64,000 nt of DNA from Streptomyces pilosus (GTDB lineage Bacteria > Actinomycetota > Actinomycetes > Streptomycetales > Streptomycetaceae): NCBI RefSeq assembly GCF_014649835.1, contig NZ_BMTU01000008.1, positions 124,001 through 188,000 on the forward strand. The letters are read 5' to 3'. This document shows positions 17,011 to 26,313 of this stretch, piece after piece (position 1 is the stretch's first letter; every line of letters begins with the position of its first letter). A model generated the notes under the pieces. The model was not told the origin of the DNA. It did not search any database and was given only the letters and a program-made list of their open reading frames with translations. The position numbers and the translations under genes were made by a program.

Positions 17011-18234
17011 TCACTCCCCGATGAGGGCGTCCACGAAGGCCTCCGGCTCGAACGGCGCGAGGTCGTCCGCGCCCTCGCCGAGCCCGATCAGCTTGACCGG
17101 CACGCCCAGCTCGCGCTGGACGGCGATCACGATGCCGCCCTTGGCCGTGCCGTCGAGCTTGGTGAGCACGATGCCCGTGATGTCGACGACCTCGGCGAAG
17201 ACCCGCGCCTGGACCAGACCGTTCTGCCCGGTGGTGGCGTCGAGCACGAGCAGCACCTCGTCCAGCGGGGCCTGCTTCTCCACGACCCGCTTGACCTTGC
17301 CGAGCTCGTCCATGAGACCGGTCTTGGTGTGCAGCCGGCCCGCGGTGTCGATGAGCACGGCGTCGGCGGCCATCTCCTTGCCCTCCTTGACCGCGTCGAA
17401 CGCGACGGAGGCCGGGTCACCGCCCTCCGGGCCGCGCACGGTGTGGGCGCCGACCCGCTCGCCCCAGGTCTGGAGCTGGTCGGCGGCGGCGGCACGGAAG
17501 GTGTCGGCGGCGCCGAGCACGACGGTGTTGCCGTCGGCGACCAGGACGCGGGCGAGCTTGCCGGTGGTGGTGGTCTTGCCGGTGCCGTTGACCCCGACGA
17601 CCATGACGACGCCGGGGCCGCCGGCCGCGTTCTCGGTGTGCACGGTGCGGTCCATCGCGGGACCGACCAGCGTGATCAGCTCCTCGCGGAGCAGTCCCCG
17701 CAGTTCCTCGGGGGTGCGGGTGCCGAGCACCTTCACGCGCTCGCGGAGCCGGTCGACCAGCTCCTGGGTGGGCTGCACACCGACGTCGGCGGTGAGCAGC
17801 GTGTCCTCGATCTCCTCCCAGGTGTCCTCGTCCAGGTGCTCGCGGGACAGCAGGGTGAGCAGGCCCTGGCCGAGGGCGTTCTGCGAACGGGAGAGACGGG
17901 CCCGCAGCCGGACCAGACGGCCGGCGGTGGGCTCCGGGATCTCGATCTCGGGAGCCTCGGCGGCGGGCGGTTCCTCGATGACGACGGGGCCGGCGCCCGC
18001 CGGAAGATCAACCTCCTCGATGGTGCGCCGCGGTCCCTCCCGCGGCGTCTCGGCCTCTTCGCCGACGTGCGGCTCGGCCGGAGGGGCGGTGATGTCGGGC
18101 GCGGCGGGCGGCGGCGGGGGCAGCGGCTTCTTGCGCCGGCTGCCGACGATGAGCCCGCCGAGCGCGCCGAGCACGACCACGGCGATGACTACAGCAAGGA
18201 TGACGATGTCCATAACGCGTCCAGTATCGGCCAT
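17011..18234 (-). CDS. ftsY: SRP receptor FtsY
   Basis: Membrane-associated GTPase that receives the SRP-ribosome complex. 407 residues. An N-terminal hydrophobic segment (IVILAVVIAVVVLGALGGLIVG, residues 9-30) anchors it, unlike E. coli FtsY. A Pro/Glu-rich acidic linker runs to about 110, then the NG domain with P-loop GVNGTGKTTTTGK near 205-217, DTAGRLHTK and TKLDGTAKGG. ATG 18234 is chosen because GGGAGGA lies five bases upstream; ATG 18213 is the alternative. Confidence 0.95.
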   Translation of the reverse strand: MADTGRVMDIVILAVVIAVVVLGALGGLIVGSRRKKPLPPPPPAAPDITAPPAEPHVGEEAETPREGPRRTIEEVDLPAGAGPVVIEEPPAAEAPEIEIPEPTAGRLVRLRARLSRSQNALGQGLLTLLSREHLDEDTWEEIEDTLLTADVGVQPTQELVDRLRERVKVLGTRTPEELRGLLREELITLVGPAMDRTVHTENAAGGPGVVMVVGVNGTGKTTTTGKLARVLVADGNTVVLGAADTFRAAAADQLQTWGERVGAHTVRGPEGGDPASVAFDAVKEGKEMAADAVLIDTAGRLHTKTGLMDELGKVKRVVEKQAPLDEVLLVLDATTGQNGLVQARVFAEVVDITGIVLTKLDGTAKGGIVIAVQRELGVPVKLIGLGEGADDLAPFEPEAFVDALIGE

Positions 18235-18334
18235 GGGTCCTCCCGTGGTGCCGATGGTGACGCGCGCCGGACCGTACGTGCCGCGCGGTGCGGGTGCGGC
18301 GCCGCCGGCGCCGGGTCGGCGGTGCGCCGGCAGG

Positions 18335-18374
18335 CCGCCGCCCCGGTCCGGACGGTGCCGGGCCGGGGCGGCGG
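18335..18374. terminator. Terminator downstream of glcP
   Basis: Seventeen-base arms with one mismatch around a six-base loop, in the 204 bases between the glcP stop and the ftsY start. Both genes are read on the minus strand, so this ends the glcP transcript. Confidence 0.7.
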
Positions 18375-18438
18375 GTGGGGGGTGCGGGAAGAGGGGCAGC
18401 GGGGAGGTGACCCCTTCTTCCCGGTCCTGGTGGGGCCG

Positions 18439-19857
18439 TCAGCCCATCTCCTCCAGCGCCTTGCCCTTGGTCTCCTTCACGAACTTCAGCACGAAGGGGA
18501 TGGAGAGCGCGGCGAAGACCGTGTAGATCACGTAGGTGACGGACAGGTTCCAGTCGGCCAGCGAGGGGAAGCTCGCGGTGATGGCCCAGTTGGCGATCCA
18601 CTGCGCGGCGGCGGCGACACCGAGCGCGGCGGCGCGGATCCGGTTGGGGAACATCTCGCCGAGCATGACCCAGACGACCACGCCCCACGACAGGGCGAAG
18701 AAGAGGACGAAGACGTGCGCCGCGATCAGGGCGACCCAGCCCTGGGTGGCGGGCAGCTGGCCGTCGACGAGGTCGAAGGAGAAGGCCCACGCCTCGAGGG
18801 CGAGGCCGATCACCATGCCGACGGAGCCGATGATGGCGAGGGGCCTGCGGCCGATGCGGTCGACGAAGATCATCGCGATGACGGTACCGACGATGTTGAT
18901 GATCGACGTGGTGAAGGAGTAGAAGAACGAGGCCGTCGGGTCGACGCCGACCGACTGCCACAGCGTGGCCGAGTAGTAGAAGGCGACGTTGATGCCGACG
19001 AACTGCTGGAAGACGGACAGGCCGATGCCGATCCAGACGATCGGCTTGAAGAAGAAGCTGCCGCCGAGCAGGTCCTTGAAGCTGGACTTCTCGTCGCGGT
19101 GCATCGCCGACTCGATCTCGGTGACGCGGGCGTCCAGGTCGATGTCCTTGCCCTCGACCTCTTCGAGGATCCGCCGGGCGCGCTCGTGCTTGCCGACGGA
19201 GATCAGGTAGCGCGGGGACTCGGGGATGGCGAAGGAGAGCAGGCCGTAGAGGACGGCGGGGATCACCATGACGCCGAGCATGACCTGCCAGGCCTCCAGG
19301 CCCATCAGCTCACCGCGCTGGTCGCCGTCGGCGGCGTTCAGGATGCCCCAGTTGACCAGCTGGGACACGGCGATGCCGATGACGATCGCGGCCTGCTGGA
19401 AGGAACCGAGCCGGCCGCGGTAGGCGGGCGGGGCGACCTCGGCGATGTAGGCCGGGCCGATGACGGAGGCCATGCCGATGGCGAAGCCGCCGACGACGCG
19501 CCAGAGGGCGAGGTCGTACAGGGAGAAGGGCAGGGCGGAGCCGATGGCGCTGACGGTGAAGAGCACCGCGGCGATCTGCATGCACCGGATGCGGCCGATG
19601 CGGTCGGCTATGCGGCCGGCGGTCGCGGCGCCGATGGCGCAGCCGATCAGGGCGACGGCGATGACCTGGGCGAGCGCGGCGGAGCCGATGTCGTAGCGGT
19701 CGCGGATGGCCTCGACGGCGCCGTTGATCACGGAGCTGTCGTAGCCGAAGAGGAAACCGCCCATGGCGGCCGCCGCCGCGATGAAGATGACGTGCCCGAG
19801 ATGTTCGGGGTGAGCCGTCCTGGCTCCTGACTTCTGTGCCTGCGGTGTGCTGGTCAC
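18439..19857 (-). CDS. glcP: Glucose permease GlcP (MFS sugar porter)
   Basis: Proton-driven sugar importer with 12 membrane segments, 472 residues. Sugar-porter signatures: GGFLFGYDSSVINGAV, RIADRIGRIRCMQI, PAYRGRLGSFQQAAIVIG, PESPRYLISVGKHERARRIL, QQFVGINVAFYYS and VDRIGRRPL, ending in VKETKGKALEEMG. GTG 19857 has GAGGAG six bases upstream; an open frame extends eight codons more. In S. coelicolor the gene at this position beside smc is the major glucose transporter glcP1. Glucose specificity is inferred from that synteny and the similarity class. Confidence 0.88.
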   Translation of the reverse strand: MTSTPQAQKSGARTAHPEHLGHVIFIAAAAAMGGFLFGYDSSVINGAVEAIRDRYDIGSAALAQVIAVALIGCAIGAATAGRIADRIGRIRCMQIAAVLFTVSAIGSALPFSLYDLALWRVVGGFAIGMASVIGPAYIAEVAPPAYRGRLGSFQQAAIVIGIAVSQLVNWGILNAADGDQRGELMGLEAWQVMLGVMVIPAVLYGLLSFAIPESPRYLISVGKHERARRILEEVEGKDIDLDARVTEIESAMHRDEKSSFKDLLGGSFFFKPIVWIGIGLSVFQQFVGINVAFYYSATLWQSVGVDPTASFFYSFTTSIINIVGTVIAMIFVDRIGRRPLAIIGSVGMVIGLALEAWAFSFDLVDGQLPATQGWVALIAAHVFVLFFALSWGVVVWVMLGEMFPNRIRAAALGVAAAAQWIANWAITASFPSLADWNLSVTYVIYTVFAALSIPFVLKFVKETKGKALEEMG

Positions 19858-19950
19858 GTGTACTCCTCGGGCCACCGGCAACGTCGCCGGATGGGGGTCA
19901 GCCCTTCGAGGTCCAGCGGAAGGTACCTGAAGGTAAAAACGACATGGCAG

Positions 19951-19978
19951 AGACTATGTCTTCAACTCTTGAAGTCAA
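19951..19978 (-). promoter_or_regulatory. glcP promoter with embedded operator-like palindrome
   Basis: On the minus strand TTGACT (19978-19973), 16 bases, TAGTCT (19956-19951). The spacer and the end of the -35 carry the perfect inverted repeat CTTCAA-GAG-TTGAAG (19974-19960). The start point would be near 19944, about 85 bases before the GTG. An RNA polymerase-blocking repressor site is the simplest reading. A related TTGAAGACTTC occurs at about 20032. Confidence 0.65.
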
Positions 19979-20050
19979 TAGCCGGTCTGCTGTGAGTTTC
20001 GAGACGTGGCGAAGTGATGGATGTTCAGAAATTGAAGACTTCGTGGTGCT

Positions 20051-23000
20051 TCAGCGCAGGCGCTGGCTGATGACCTTCGACACGCCGTCGCCCTGCATGG
20101 AGACGCCGTAGAGCGCGTCGGCGACCTCCATGGTGCGCTTCTGGTGCGTGATCACGATCAGCTGCGAGGCCTCCTGCAGCTCCTGCATGATCCGGATCAG
20201 CCGCTGGAGGTTGGTGTCGTCGAGGGCGGCCTCGACCTCGTCCATGACGTAGAACGGGCTGGGCCGCGCCTTGAAGATCGACACGAGCATCGCCACGGCG
20301 GTCAGCGACCGCTCACCGCCCGAGAGCAGCGACAGCCGCTTGACCTTCTTGCCCGGCGGGCGCGCCTCGACATCCACGCCCGTGGTGAGCATGTTGTCGG
20401 GGTCGGTCAGCACCAGACGGCCCTCGCCGCCCGGGAACAGCCGGGAGAAGACGCCTTCGAACTCGCGTGCGGTGTCCCGGTAGGCCTCGGTGAAGACCTG
20501 CTCGACCCGCTCGTCGACCTCCTTGACGACCTGGAGCAGGTCCGCGCGGGTCTTCTTCAGGTCCTCGAGCTGCTCGCTGAGGAACTGGTGGCGTTCCTCC
20601 AGCGCCGCGAACTCCTCCAGGGCGAGCGGATTGACCTTGCCGAGCTGCTGGTACGCGCGCTCGGCGGCTCTCAGGCGCTTCTCCTGCTCGGCCCGCACGA
20701 AGGGGCGGGGCCTGTTGCGCGGGTGCTCCGGGTCCTCCGGCAGCTCCTCGCCCTCGGCGGGGGGCGAGGGCGGCACCAGCTGGTGCGGACCGTACTCCGC
20801 CACCAGCCCGGCCGGCTCGACACCCAGTTCCTCCAGCGCCTTGGTCTCCAGCTGCTCCACGCGCAGCCGCTTCTCCGCTCCTAGTACCTCGCCCCGGTGA
20901 ACTGAATCCGTCAACTTGTCGAGTTCCGCCTTGAGATCGCGCCCCTGGGTGCGGGCACGGGCCAGTTCCTCCTCGCGGCGGGCCCTGGCGGCCTCGGCGG
21001 CGGTGCGCTCACGGTCGGCGCGGGCGAGGGAGACCTCGACGTGGGCGAGGAGCTGGCGGGCGCCCGAGGCGACGGCGCCGGCGACGGCCGCCTCGTGGCG
21101 CAGCCGGGCGCGGCGCTGTTCCGCCCGCGCGCGGGCGTCCCGCTCCGCGCGGGCGGCACGGTCCAGGGAGTCGGCCCGTCCTGCCAGCCCCTTGACCCGC
21201 TCCTCGTGCGTGCGGGCCTGGAGGCGGGCCTCCATCTCGGTCTGGCGGGCGTTGGCGCCGTCGGCGGCGAGCCGGTCCCGCATGGAGGTGTCGGGCTCCT
21301 CCTCGAAGGGCAGTTCCTCGGCGACCTCCAGCCGCTCGGCCAGTTCCTCCGCGTCGGCGAGGGCCTTGTCGAGGGCCTCCTGCGCGCGGGCGGCGGCGGC
21401 GCCGGCCCGTTCGGCCTCCCCGGCGGCGCCGCGTGCCTGTCCGGCGAGCCGGCCGAGCTGCTGGGCGACGGAGGACTTCTCCCGGTCGGCGGCCCGGCGC
21501 CGCTCGCCGAGCTCCTCGACGAGGGCCGCGTGTTCGCGGCGCCGCCCGGCCGCCGCCTCCTGTGCCCCGGCCAGCTCCTCGCACCGCACGGCCAGCTCCT
21601 CCAGCTCGGCGGCGGCCTCGTCCACGGAGGCCTGTACCTCCAGCAGGCTGGGGGCGCCCGCGGAACCGCCGTGCGCGAAGTGGGCGCCGAGGAGGTCGCC
21701 CTCGGCGGTGACGGCGGTGAGGTCGGGGCGGGCGTGGACGAGTTCCTCGGCGTCCTCGAGGGTGGGGACCACGACGACGCCCCTCAGGAGCCGTCGTACG
21801 GCCGGCATGAGGTCGGGGGGTCCGCCGACGAACCGCTCGGCGGGTGCGGCGGCGGGTTCGTCGACGCCTTCGCTCCCCGCGGGCGGCGTCGGCTCGCCGG
21901 TGCCGGGTGCCGAGACCAGCAGGGCCGCCCGGCCGGCGTCCTGTTTGCGCAGAAGGCGGATGGCGTCGGCCGCGGCGGACGGGGAGGTCACCGCGAGGGC
22001 GTCCGCCGCCGCGCCGAAGGCGGCCGCGAGGGGGACCTCGTAGCCGGGTGCCACCGTGAGCCGCTCCGCGGCGGGGCCGAGCAGTCCCGTGAGGCGGTCA
22101 CGGGCGTCCAGCAGGACCCCGGTGCCGTCCTTGCGGCGCAGACCGAGGGCGAGAGCCTCGTGGCGGGCCTGGGTCGCGGCACGTTTGCGTTCCGCCGCCG
22201 TGAGCGCCTCGCGGGCGGCGGTGAGGGCGCTCTCCGCCTCGGCGAGGCCGCGCTTGGCGTCCTCGTGGCGTTCGGCGAGTTCCGCGTCGCCCGCGTCGAG
22301 GCCGTCGACCTCCGCCCGGAGTGCCTCGTACTCCTCCTGCGCGGCGACGGCCCGCTCCTGGGCCTCGTCCCGCGCGGCGGCCAGCCGCTCGATCTCGGCC
22401 TGGGCCGCGCCGGCACGCGAACGGGCGGCGCCCACCTGCCCCCTGAGCCGGGCCAGGCCTTCGCGCCGGTCGGCGATGGCCCGCGCGGCGTCCTTCAGGC
22501 GCCGTTCCTCCTGGGCGAGTTCGCGCTCCAGTTCGGCGCGGTGGGCGACCGTGTCCTCGAGCGCGCGTTCGGCCGCCTCCAGGGCGGCCTCCAGTTCGGC
22601 CTCCTGCTCGCGGATGCGGGCGGCCTCGCGCTCCATGTCCTCGGGGTCGCGTCCGCGCCGCTCCTCGACCGGCGCGGAGGTCGCGCTCTTCACCCGGGCG
22701 TCGGCCAGCGAGATCGTGCCGCGCACCCGCTCGGCGAGCCGGGAGAGCTCGTACCAGGTCTGCTGGGCGTCCTGCAGGCGCGGGCTGAGCCGGCGCACCT
22801 CGTCCTCCAGGAGCGCCTCGCGCTGGAGGGCCTTGCGCAGTTCGGTCTCGGCGGCCTCCTTGCGCTCCTTCAGGGCGGCCTCGTCGGCGATCTCCACCCG
22901 CAGTGCCTCGCGCAGCGTGACGAGGTCGTCGGCGAGCAGACGCAGCCGCGCGTCGCGCAGGTCCGCCTGGATGACGGCGGCCCGCCGGGCGACGGCGGCC

Positions 23001-23623
23001 TGGCGGCCGAGGGGTTTGAGCTGGCGGCGGAGCTCGTCGGTCAGGTCCTGCACACGCGCGAGGTTGGCCCGCATCGCGTCCAGCTTCCGCAGCGCCTTCT
23101 CCTTGCGCTTGCGGTGCTTGAGGACGCCGGCCGCCTCCTCGATGAAGGCGCGGCGGCCCATCGGGTCGGCGTGCAGGACGGAGTCGAGCTGCCCCTGGCC
23201 GACGATGACGTGCATCTCGCGGCCGATGCCGGAGTCGGAGAGCAGTTCCTGGATGTCGAGGAGCCGGCAAGTGTCCCCGTTGATCTGGTACTCGCTGCCG
23301 CCGTTGCGGAACATGATCCGCGTGATGGTGACCTCGGCGTACTCGATGGGGAGGGCACCGTCGGAGTTGTCGATGGTCAGCGACACCTCGGCGCGGCCCA
23401 GCGGCGGGCGGCCGGTGGTGCCGGCGAAGATGACGTCCTCCATCTTGCCGCCGCGCAGCGACTTGGCGCCCTGTTCGCCCATGACCCAGCTGAGCGCGTC
23501 CACGACGTTGGACTTGCCCGAGCCGTTCGGTCCGACGACGCAGGTGATGCCCGGCTCGAACCGGAGCGTGGTCGCGGAGGCGAACGACTTGAACCCGCGG
23601 AGGGTCAGGGCCTTCAGGTGCAC
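20051..23623 (-). CDS. smc: Chromosome partition protein SMC
   Basis: Condensin-type ATPase, 1190 residues, that organises and separates chromosomes. Walker A VVGPNGSGKSN is at residues 29-39. Two long Ala/Glu/Arg-rich coiled-coil arms (about 170-500 and 670-1020) flank a Gly-containing hinge. The ABC signature LSGGERSLTAVAML is near residue 1100 and Walker B FYVMDEVEAALDD near 1125. The start is GTG 23623 (MHLKALTLRGFKSF), the conserved beginning; the frame stays open for 101 codons upstream, but that part is not SMC-like. A classic ribosome site is not evident. Confidence 0.95.
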   Translation of the reverse strand: MHLKALTLRGFKSFASATTLRFEPGITCVVGPNGSGKSNVVDALSWVMGEQGAKSLRGGKMEDVIFAGTTGRPPLGRAEVSLTIDNSDGALPIEYAEVTITRIMFRNGGSEYQINGDTCRLLDIQELLSDSGIGREMHVIVGQGQLDSVLHADPMGRRAFIEEAAGVLKHRKRKEKALRKLDAMRANLARVQDLTDELRRQLKPLGRQAAVARRAAVIQADLRDARLRLLADDLVTLREALRVEIADEAALKERKEAAETELRKALQREALLEDEVRRLSPRLQDAQQTWYELSRLAERVRGTISLADARVKSATSAPVEERRGRDPEDMEREAARIREQEAELEAALEAAERALEDTVAHRAELERELAQEERRLKDAARAIADRREGLARLRGQVGAARSRAGAAQAEIERLAAARDEAQERAVAAQEEYEALRAEVDGLDAGDAELAERHEDAKRGLAEAESALTAAREALTAAERKRAATQARHEALALGLRRKDGTGVLLDARDRLTGLLGPAAERLTVAPGYEVPLAAAFGAAADALAVTSPSAAADAIRLLRKQDAGRAALLVSAPGTGEPTPPAGSEGVDEPAAAPAERFVGGPPDLMPAVRRLLRGVVVVPTLEDAEELVHARPDLTAVTAEGDLLGAHFAHGGSAGAPSLLEVQASVDEAAAELEELAVRCEELAGAQEAAAGRRREHAALVEELGERRRAADREKSSVAQQLGRLAGQARGAAGEAERAGAAAARAQEALDKALADAEELAERLEVAEELPFEEEPDTSMRDRLAADGANARQTEMEARLQARTHEERVKGLAGRADSLDRAARAERDARARAEQRRARLRHEAAVAGAVASGARQLLAHVEVSLARADRERTAAEAARARREEELARARTQGRDLKAELDKLTDSVHRGEVLGAEKRLRVEQLETKALEELGVEPAGLVAEYGPHQLVPPSPPAEGEELPEDPEHPRNRPRPFVRAEQEKRLRAAERAYQQLGKVNPLALEEFAALEERHQFLSEQLEDLKKTRADLLQVVKEVDERVEQVFTEAYRDTAREFEGVFSRLFPGGEGRLVLTDPDNMLTTGVDVEARPPGKKVKRLSLLSGGERSLTAVAMLVSIFKARPSPFYVMDEVEAALDDTNLQRLIRIMQELQEASQLIVITHQKRTMEVADALYGVSMQGDGVSKVISQRLR

Positions 23624-23794
23624 GCCGCCGGACTTTACCCGCCGGGCAGGTCTCACTCCATGAACGCGCGGTTTCGCGGATGAACGCGGAGGGCAGACCA
23701 GACGTTGAAGAGGGTGAAAGGATGCGCGGGACAGGGAGCGCCGTGCGCGGGGGTGCGGGCGCCGGGGTGAGGGGCGCGGGGACGGGAAAGAAAG

Positions 23795-23816
23795 AAGGGA
23801 CGCCGAGGCGTCCCTT
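23795..23816 (-). terminator. Terminator downstream of the 67-residue protein gene
   Basis: Perfect ten-base arms (AAGGGACGCC and its complement) with a two-base centre. On the minus strand it is followed by a pyrimidine tract (CTTTCTTTCCC), a rare near-classical U-tract for this genome. It separates the 67-residue gene from smc. Confidence 0.75.
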
Positions 23817-23891
23817 GCCATTCTGACTGCTTGACGGTGGTGACGGGCAGGCCCGACCACTGCCGGTGCTGTTCGTCGAGCGATGCAGTGA

Positions 23892-24095
23892 TCAGGTGAG
23901 CGCAGGCTCCGCCTGGTGTGCGTCAACGCTCTCCATGATCCTGTCGTGAGAAGCGGCAGCCGTCAGCGCCTCGTTCTCCGCCTGGATCCGTCCGAGCTCG
24001 GATTCCAGGTCCTGGACGCGCTGCTGGAGCCGTCGCATCTCGGCGAGGAGTCGCGGGTCGGAGCCGCCGACGTAACCGAGAAGCGCCTTTGCCAT
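23892..24095 (-). CDS. Small conserved coiled-coil protein of unknown function
   Basis: 67 residues. After MAKALLGYVGGSDPRLLAEM comes a heptad-like helix (RRLQQRVQDLESELGRIQAENEALTAAA), a likely parallel coiled coil, then an acidic end. ATG 24095 has GGAGGAC nine bases upstream and the codons have high third-position GC, so it is a real gene. It lies between acyP and smc, with its own terminator. I do not recognise a characterised homologue; the coiled coil suggests a dimer or a scaffold partner. Confidence 0.75.
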   Translation of the reverse strand: MAKALLGYVGGSDPRLLAEMRRLQQRVQDLESELGRIQAENEALTAAASHDRIMESVDAHQAEPALT

Positions 24096-24483
24096 GATGG
24101 ATGGTCCTCCACAATGAGTGACCGACCGATGCGGTGTGGGTCGTCAGGGATTCGCACCCGCGATGCCTGGCATGCCTGGAGTCCTGCTAGTCGTGCTGCC
24201 GTTCAGCCATGCCAAACAGCTGAGGTGCGCGGGGACTTTCAGAGTCTCACCAAAAAGTTTGAGGGTCAACACGATCACGCCCCGTATTGGCGGACAACGG
24301 GGCGCTTACGGCCGGCACGCGGCGGCGTCGCGACTCTCACGGGTCCTCGGGACGTGGCGATCATCTTGGCGGCCGTCGCCTCCCGTGGCAAGCCGTTCTC
24401 CGCGGTCACCAGGAGGTTTCCCTCCGCGACCGTCCGTCGCGGGGCCCGGCCGGGCCCCGCGGGCGTGGCTCCGGCGGGCCGGA
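24096..24483. other. Intergenic region between acyP and the coiled-coil gene
   Basis: 388 bases. It includes a direct repeat of ATGCCTGG (24162-24178), an AT-richer segment at 24250-24270 and an eight-base inverted repeat (24278-24304) that may be the acyP terminator. A tRNA-like T-arm near 24150 (minus strand GGGTGCGAATCCC) is not part of a complete tRNA. The open frame on the plus strand lacks coding character. Confidence 0.45.
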
Positions 24484-24765
24484 TCAGCGGATGGCGAAGC
24501 CGTCGTAGCCACCGCGGGGTGTGTCCCAGATCTCGGTGACTCCGTCCACGTGTCCGGGCGTGTCGCCGGTCTGGAGCCAGTCGAGCAGTCCCTCGCAGCG
24601 TTCCCGGGAGCCCTCGGCCACGACCTGGACCCTGCCGTCGCCCAGATTGAGAGCAAAGCCACTCAGGCCGCCGATCTCCAGGGCCTTGGCACGGGTGAAC
24701 CAGCGGAAACCCACACCTTGGACACGTCCCCGCACCCAGGCGACCAGTCGCACATCCTTACTCAT
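24484..24765 (-). CDS. acyP: Acylphosphatase
   Basis: Hydrolyses acyl phosphates such as acetyl phosphate. 93 residues, normal size. The phosphate loop is GRVQGVGFRWF with the catalytic Arg, and the catalytic Asn sits in SGFALNLGDGRVQVVAEG. ATG 24765. Its usual neighbour in streptomycetes is smc, as here. Divergent from the CAP-domain gene. Confidence 0.93.
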   Translation of the reverse strand: MSKDVRLVAWVRGRVQGVGFRWFTRAKALEIGGLSGFALNLGDGRVQVVAEGSRERCEGLLDWLQTGDTPGHVDGVTEIWDTPRGGYDGFAIR

Positions 24766-24941
24766 GGCTGCAACCTAACCGGACAAAGTCACACCGGGCA
24801 CTCCGCCCCCTGGCGTCATGCGGTACCGTCCCCACCCATAAATCTCATATGAAACTCACTCGTTGGTGTGAGTTTTGTGATCATCGAGTTTCGGGCTGGT
24901 CGCGAAGACGAGTCGACCGCAAGGACGAGGAAGGCCAGGAC

Positions 24942-26300
24942 ATGGGACGCCACCGACGCTCCGCCGCCGGCCGCGCCGCCACGGGCCGCGCCACCGGGGT
25001 CGCTCACCACGACGACCTCCACGACGCGGGTCCGGACACCCTGGGCGACCGGGCCGGCGGACCGCCCACGATGGGCACGGCGCCGTACCTGAACCCGGAG
25101 GCCTACGCCGAGACGTACGCGAGGAGCGAGGCGTACCTCTACGCCACGGACGCCGGCGGCGCGTACTCCGCCGGCGCCGACTTCACCAGGGGCGGCTTCC
25201 CGGACAGCAGCTTCTCCACGGGCCAGGACCGGCCCGGTCACGCCGTCGCCGGTGACGGACTCCCGCACGACGGCCTCCCGCACGACAGCTTCACCGCGGA
25301 CGGTTTCGCGGCGCACGACCGCTTCGCCGCACACGAGAGCTTCTCGGTGGGCGACGCCTACACCACCCGTGGTGACCTCGGCGATCTCGGCTCCTTCCCC
25401 TCCCCCCGGGGCGTCGCGGCCGACGAGCCGGGCCGACCGGGCGGCGGGAGCCGGCGGCGCAAGAAGAAGGCCGCCACACCGGTCCGCACCGGCCTGCTCG
25501 GTGTGTCCGCCGCCATGGCCATCGGCACGATCGCGGTGGCCACCGGCGCGGTCCCGGGCCTGGAGAACTACAAGCTCGGCGGCGAGACCTCCCCCGGCGA
25601 GGAAGTGCAGGCCGGGGACGCGGCGACGAGTCTGCCCACCGAGCAGGGCGGCACCTCCGGCAGCGTGGAGTCCCCCGGCCGGGACGCGGGCACCCCCGCC
25701 AGCCGGGACGCCGACCGCTCCGTCTCGCCCGCACCGTCCGCGACCCCCTCCGCACCGGCCTCGCCGACCCAGCCCGCGGAGAAGGAGGAGGCGGAGGCGG
25801 AGAAGCCGCGGGAGGAGGAGAAGCCCGCGGCCACCCCGGAGAGGACCGCGGAGAAGGCGCCCGCCCGCAAGGCGACACCGGAGCCCGAGAAGAAGCCCGA
25901 CACCCCGGCACCCTCGTCCGCGGAGGCCGCCGCGGGAGCCGAGGTCCTCCGCCTGGTCAACGCCGAGCGGGCCAAGGTCGGCTGCAGCCCCGTCACCGCG
26001 AGCGGTGCGCTGACCGATCTGGCCACGGCGTTCAGCGACGACATGGCGCGGCGCGCCTTCTTCGACCACACCGACCCCGACGGCGACACCCCCTGGGACA
26101 GGGCCAAGGCCGCCGGCGTCAGCGGCCTCGGCGGCGAGAACATCGCCCGCGGCCAGGCCGACGCGGAGGCCGTGATGCAGGCCTGGATGGACAGCCCCGG
26201 CCACAAGGCGAACATACTGAACTGCGACTTCAAGACCCTGGGCGTGGGCGTCCACATGGGCCCCGGCGGCCCGTGGTGGACGCAGAACTTCGGCTACTGA
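24942..26300 (+). CDS. Membrane-anchored CAP-domain (SCP/PR1) protein
   Basis: About 452 residues from ATG 24942. The N-terminal 170 residues are Gly/Asp-rich and predicted disordered, then comes a basic stop-transfer-like RRRKKKA and a membrane segment LLGVSAAMAIGTIAVATGAVPG (about 186-208). An extended Pro/Glu/Lys linker follows, then a CAP domain in the last 125 residues (VLRLVNAERAKVGCSPV, AFFDHTDPDGDTPWDRAKAAG, GENIARG, AWMDSPGHKANIL, GPWWTQNFGY). Type II topology would expose the CAP domain outside. Bacterial CAP proteins are often secreted with unclear function. The extension of the frame to 24849 is not preferred. Confidence 0.82.
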   Translation: MGRHRRSAAGRAATGRATGVAHHDDLHDAGPDTLGDRAGGPPTMGTAPYLNPEAYAETYARSEAYLYATDAGGAYSAGADFTRGGFPDSSFSTGQDRPGHAVAGDGLPHDGLPHDSFTADGFAAHDRFAAHESFSVGDAYTTRGDLGDLGSFPSPRGVAADEPGRPGGGSRRRKKKAATPVRTGLLGVSAAMAIGTIAVATGAVPGLENYKLGGETSPGEEVQAGDAATSLPTEQGGTSGSVESPGRDAGTPASRDADRSVSPAPSATPSAPASPTQPAEKEEAEAEKPREEEKPAATPERTAEKAPARKATPEPEKKPDTPAPSSAEAAAGAEVLRLVNAERAKVGCSPVTASGALTDLATAFSDDMARRAFFDHTDPDGDTPWDRAKAAGVSGLGGENIARGQADAEAVMQAWMDSPGHKANILNCDFKTLGVGVHMGPGGPWWTQNFGY

Positions 26301-26313
26301 GCGGGACCGGCGG

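Noticed and set aside
24130..24260. tRNA-like T-arm (minus strand GGGTGCGAATCCC)
   Set aside because: No matching acceptor or D arm and the T-loop lacks TTC; not a tRNA.
24118..24852. 244-codon plus-strand frame over acyP and the region before it
   Set aside because: Lacks coding bias and overlaps acyP antisense; no motif.
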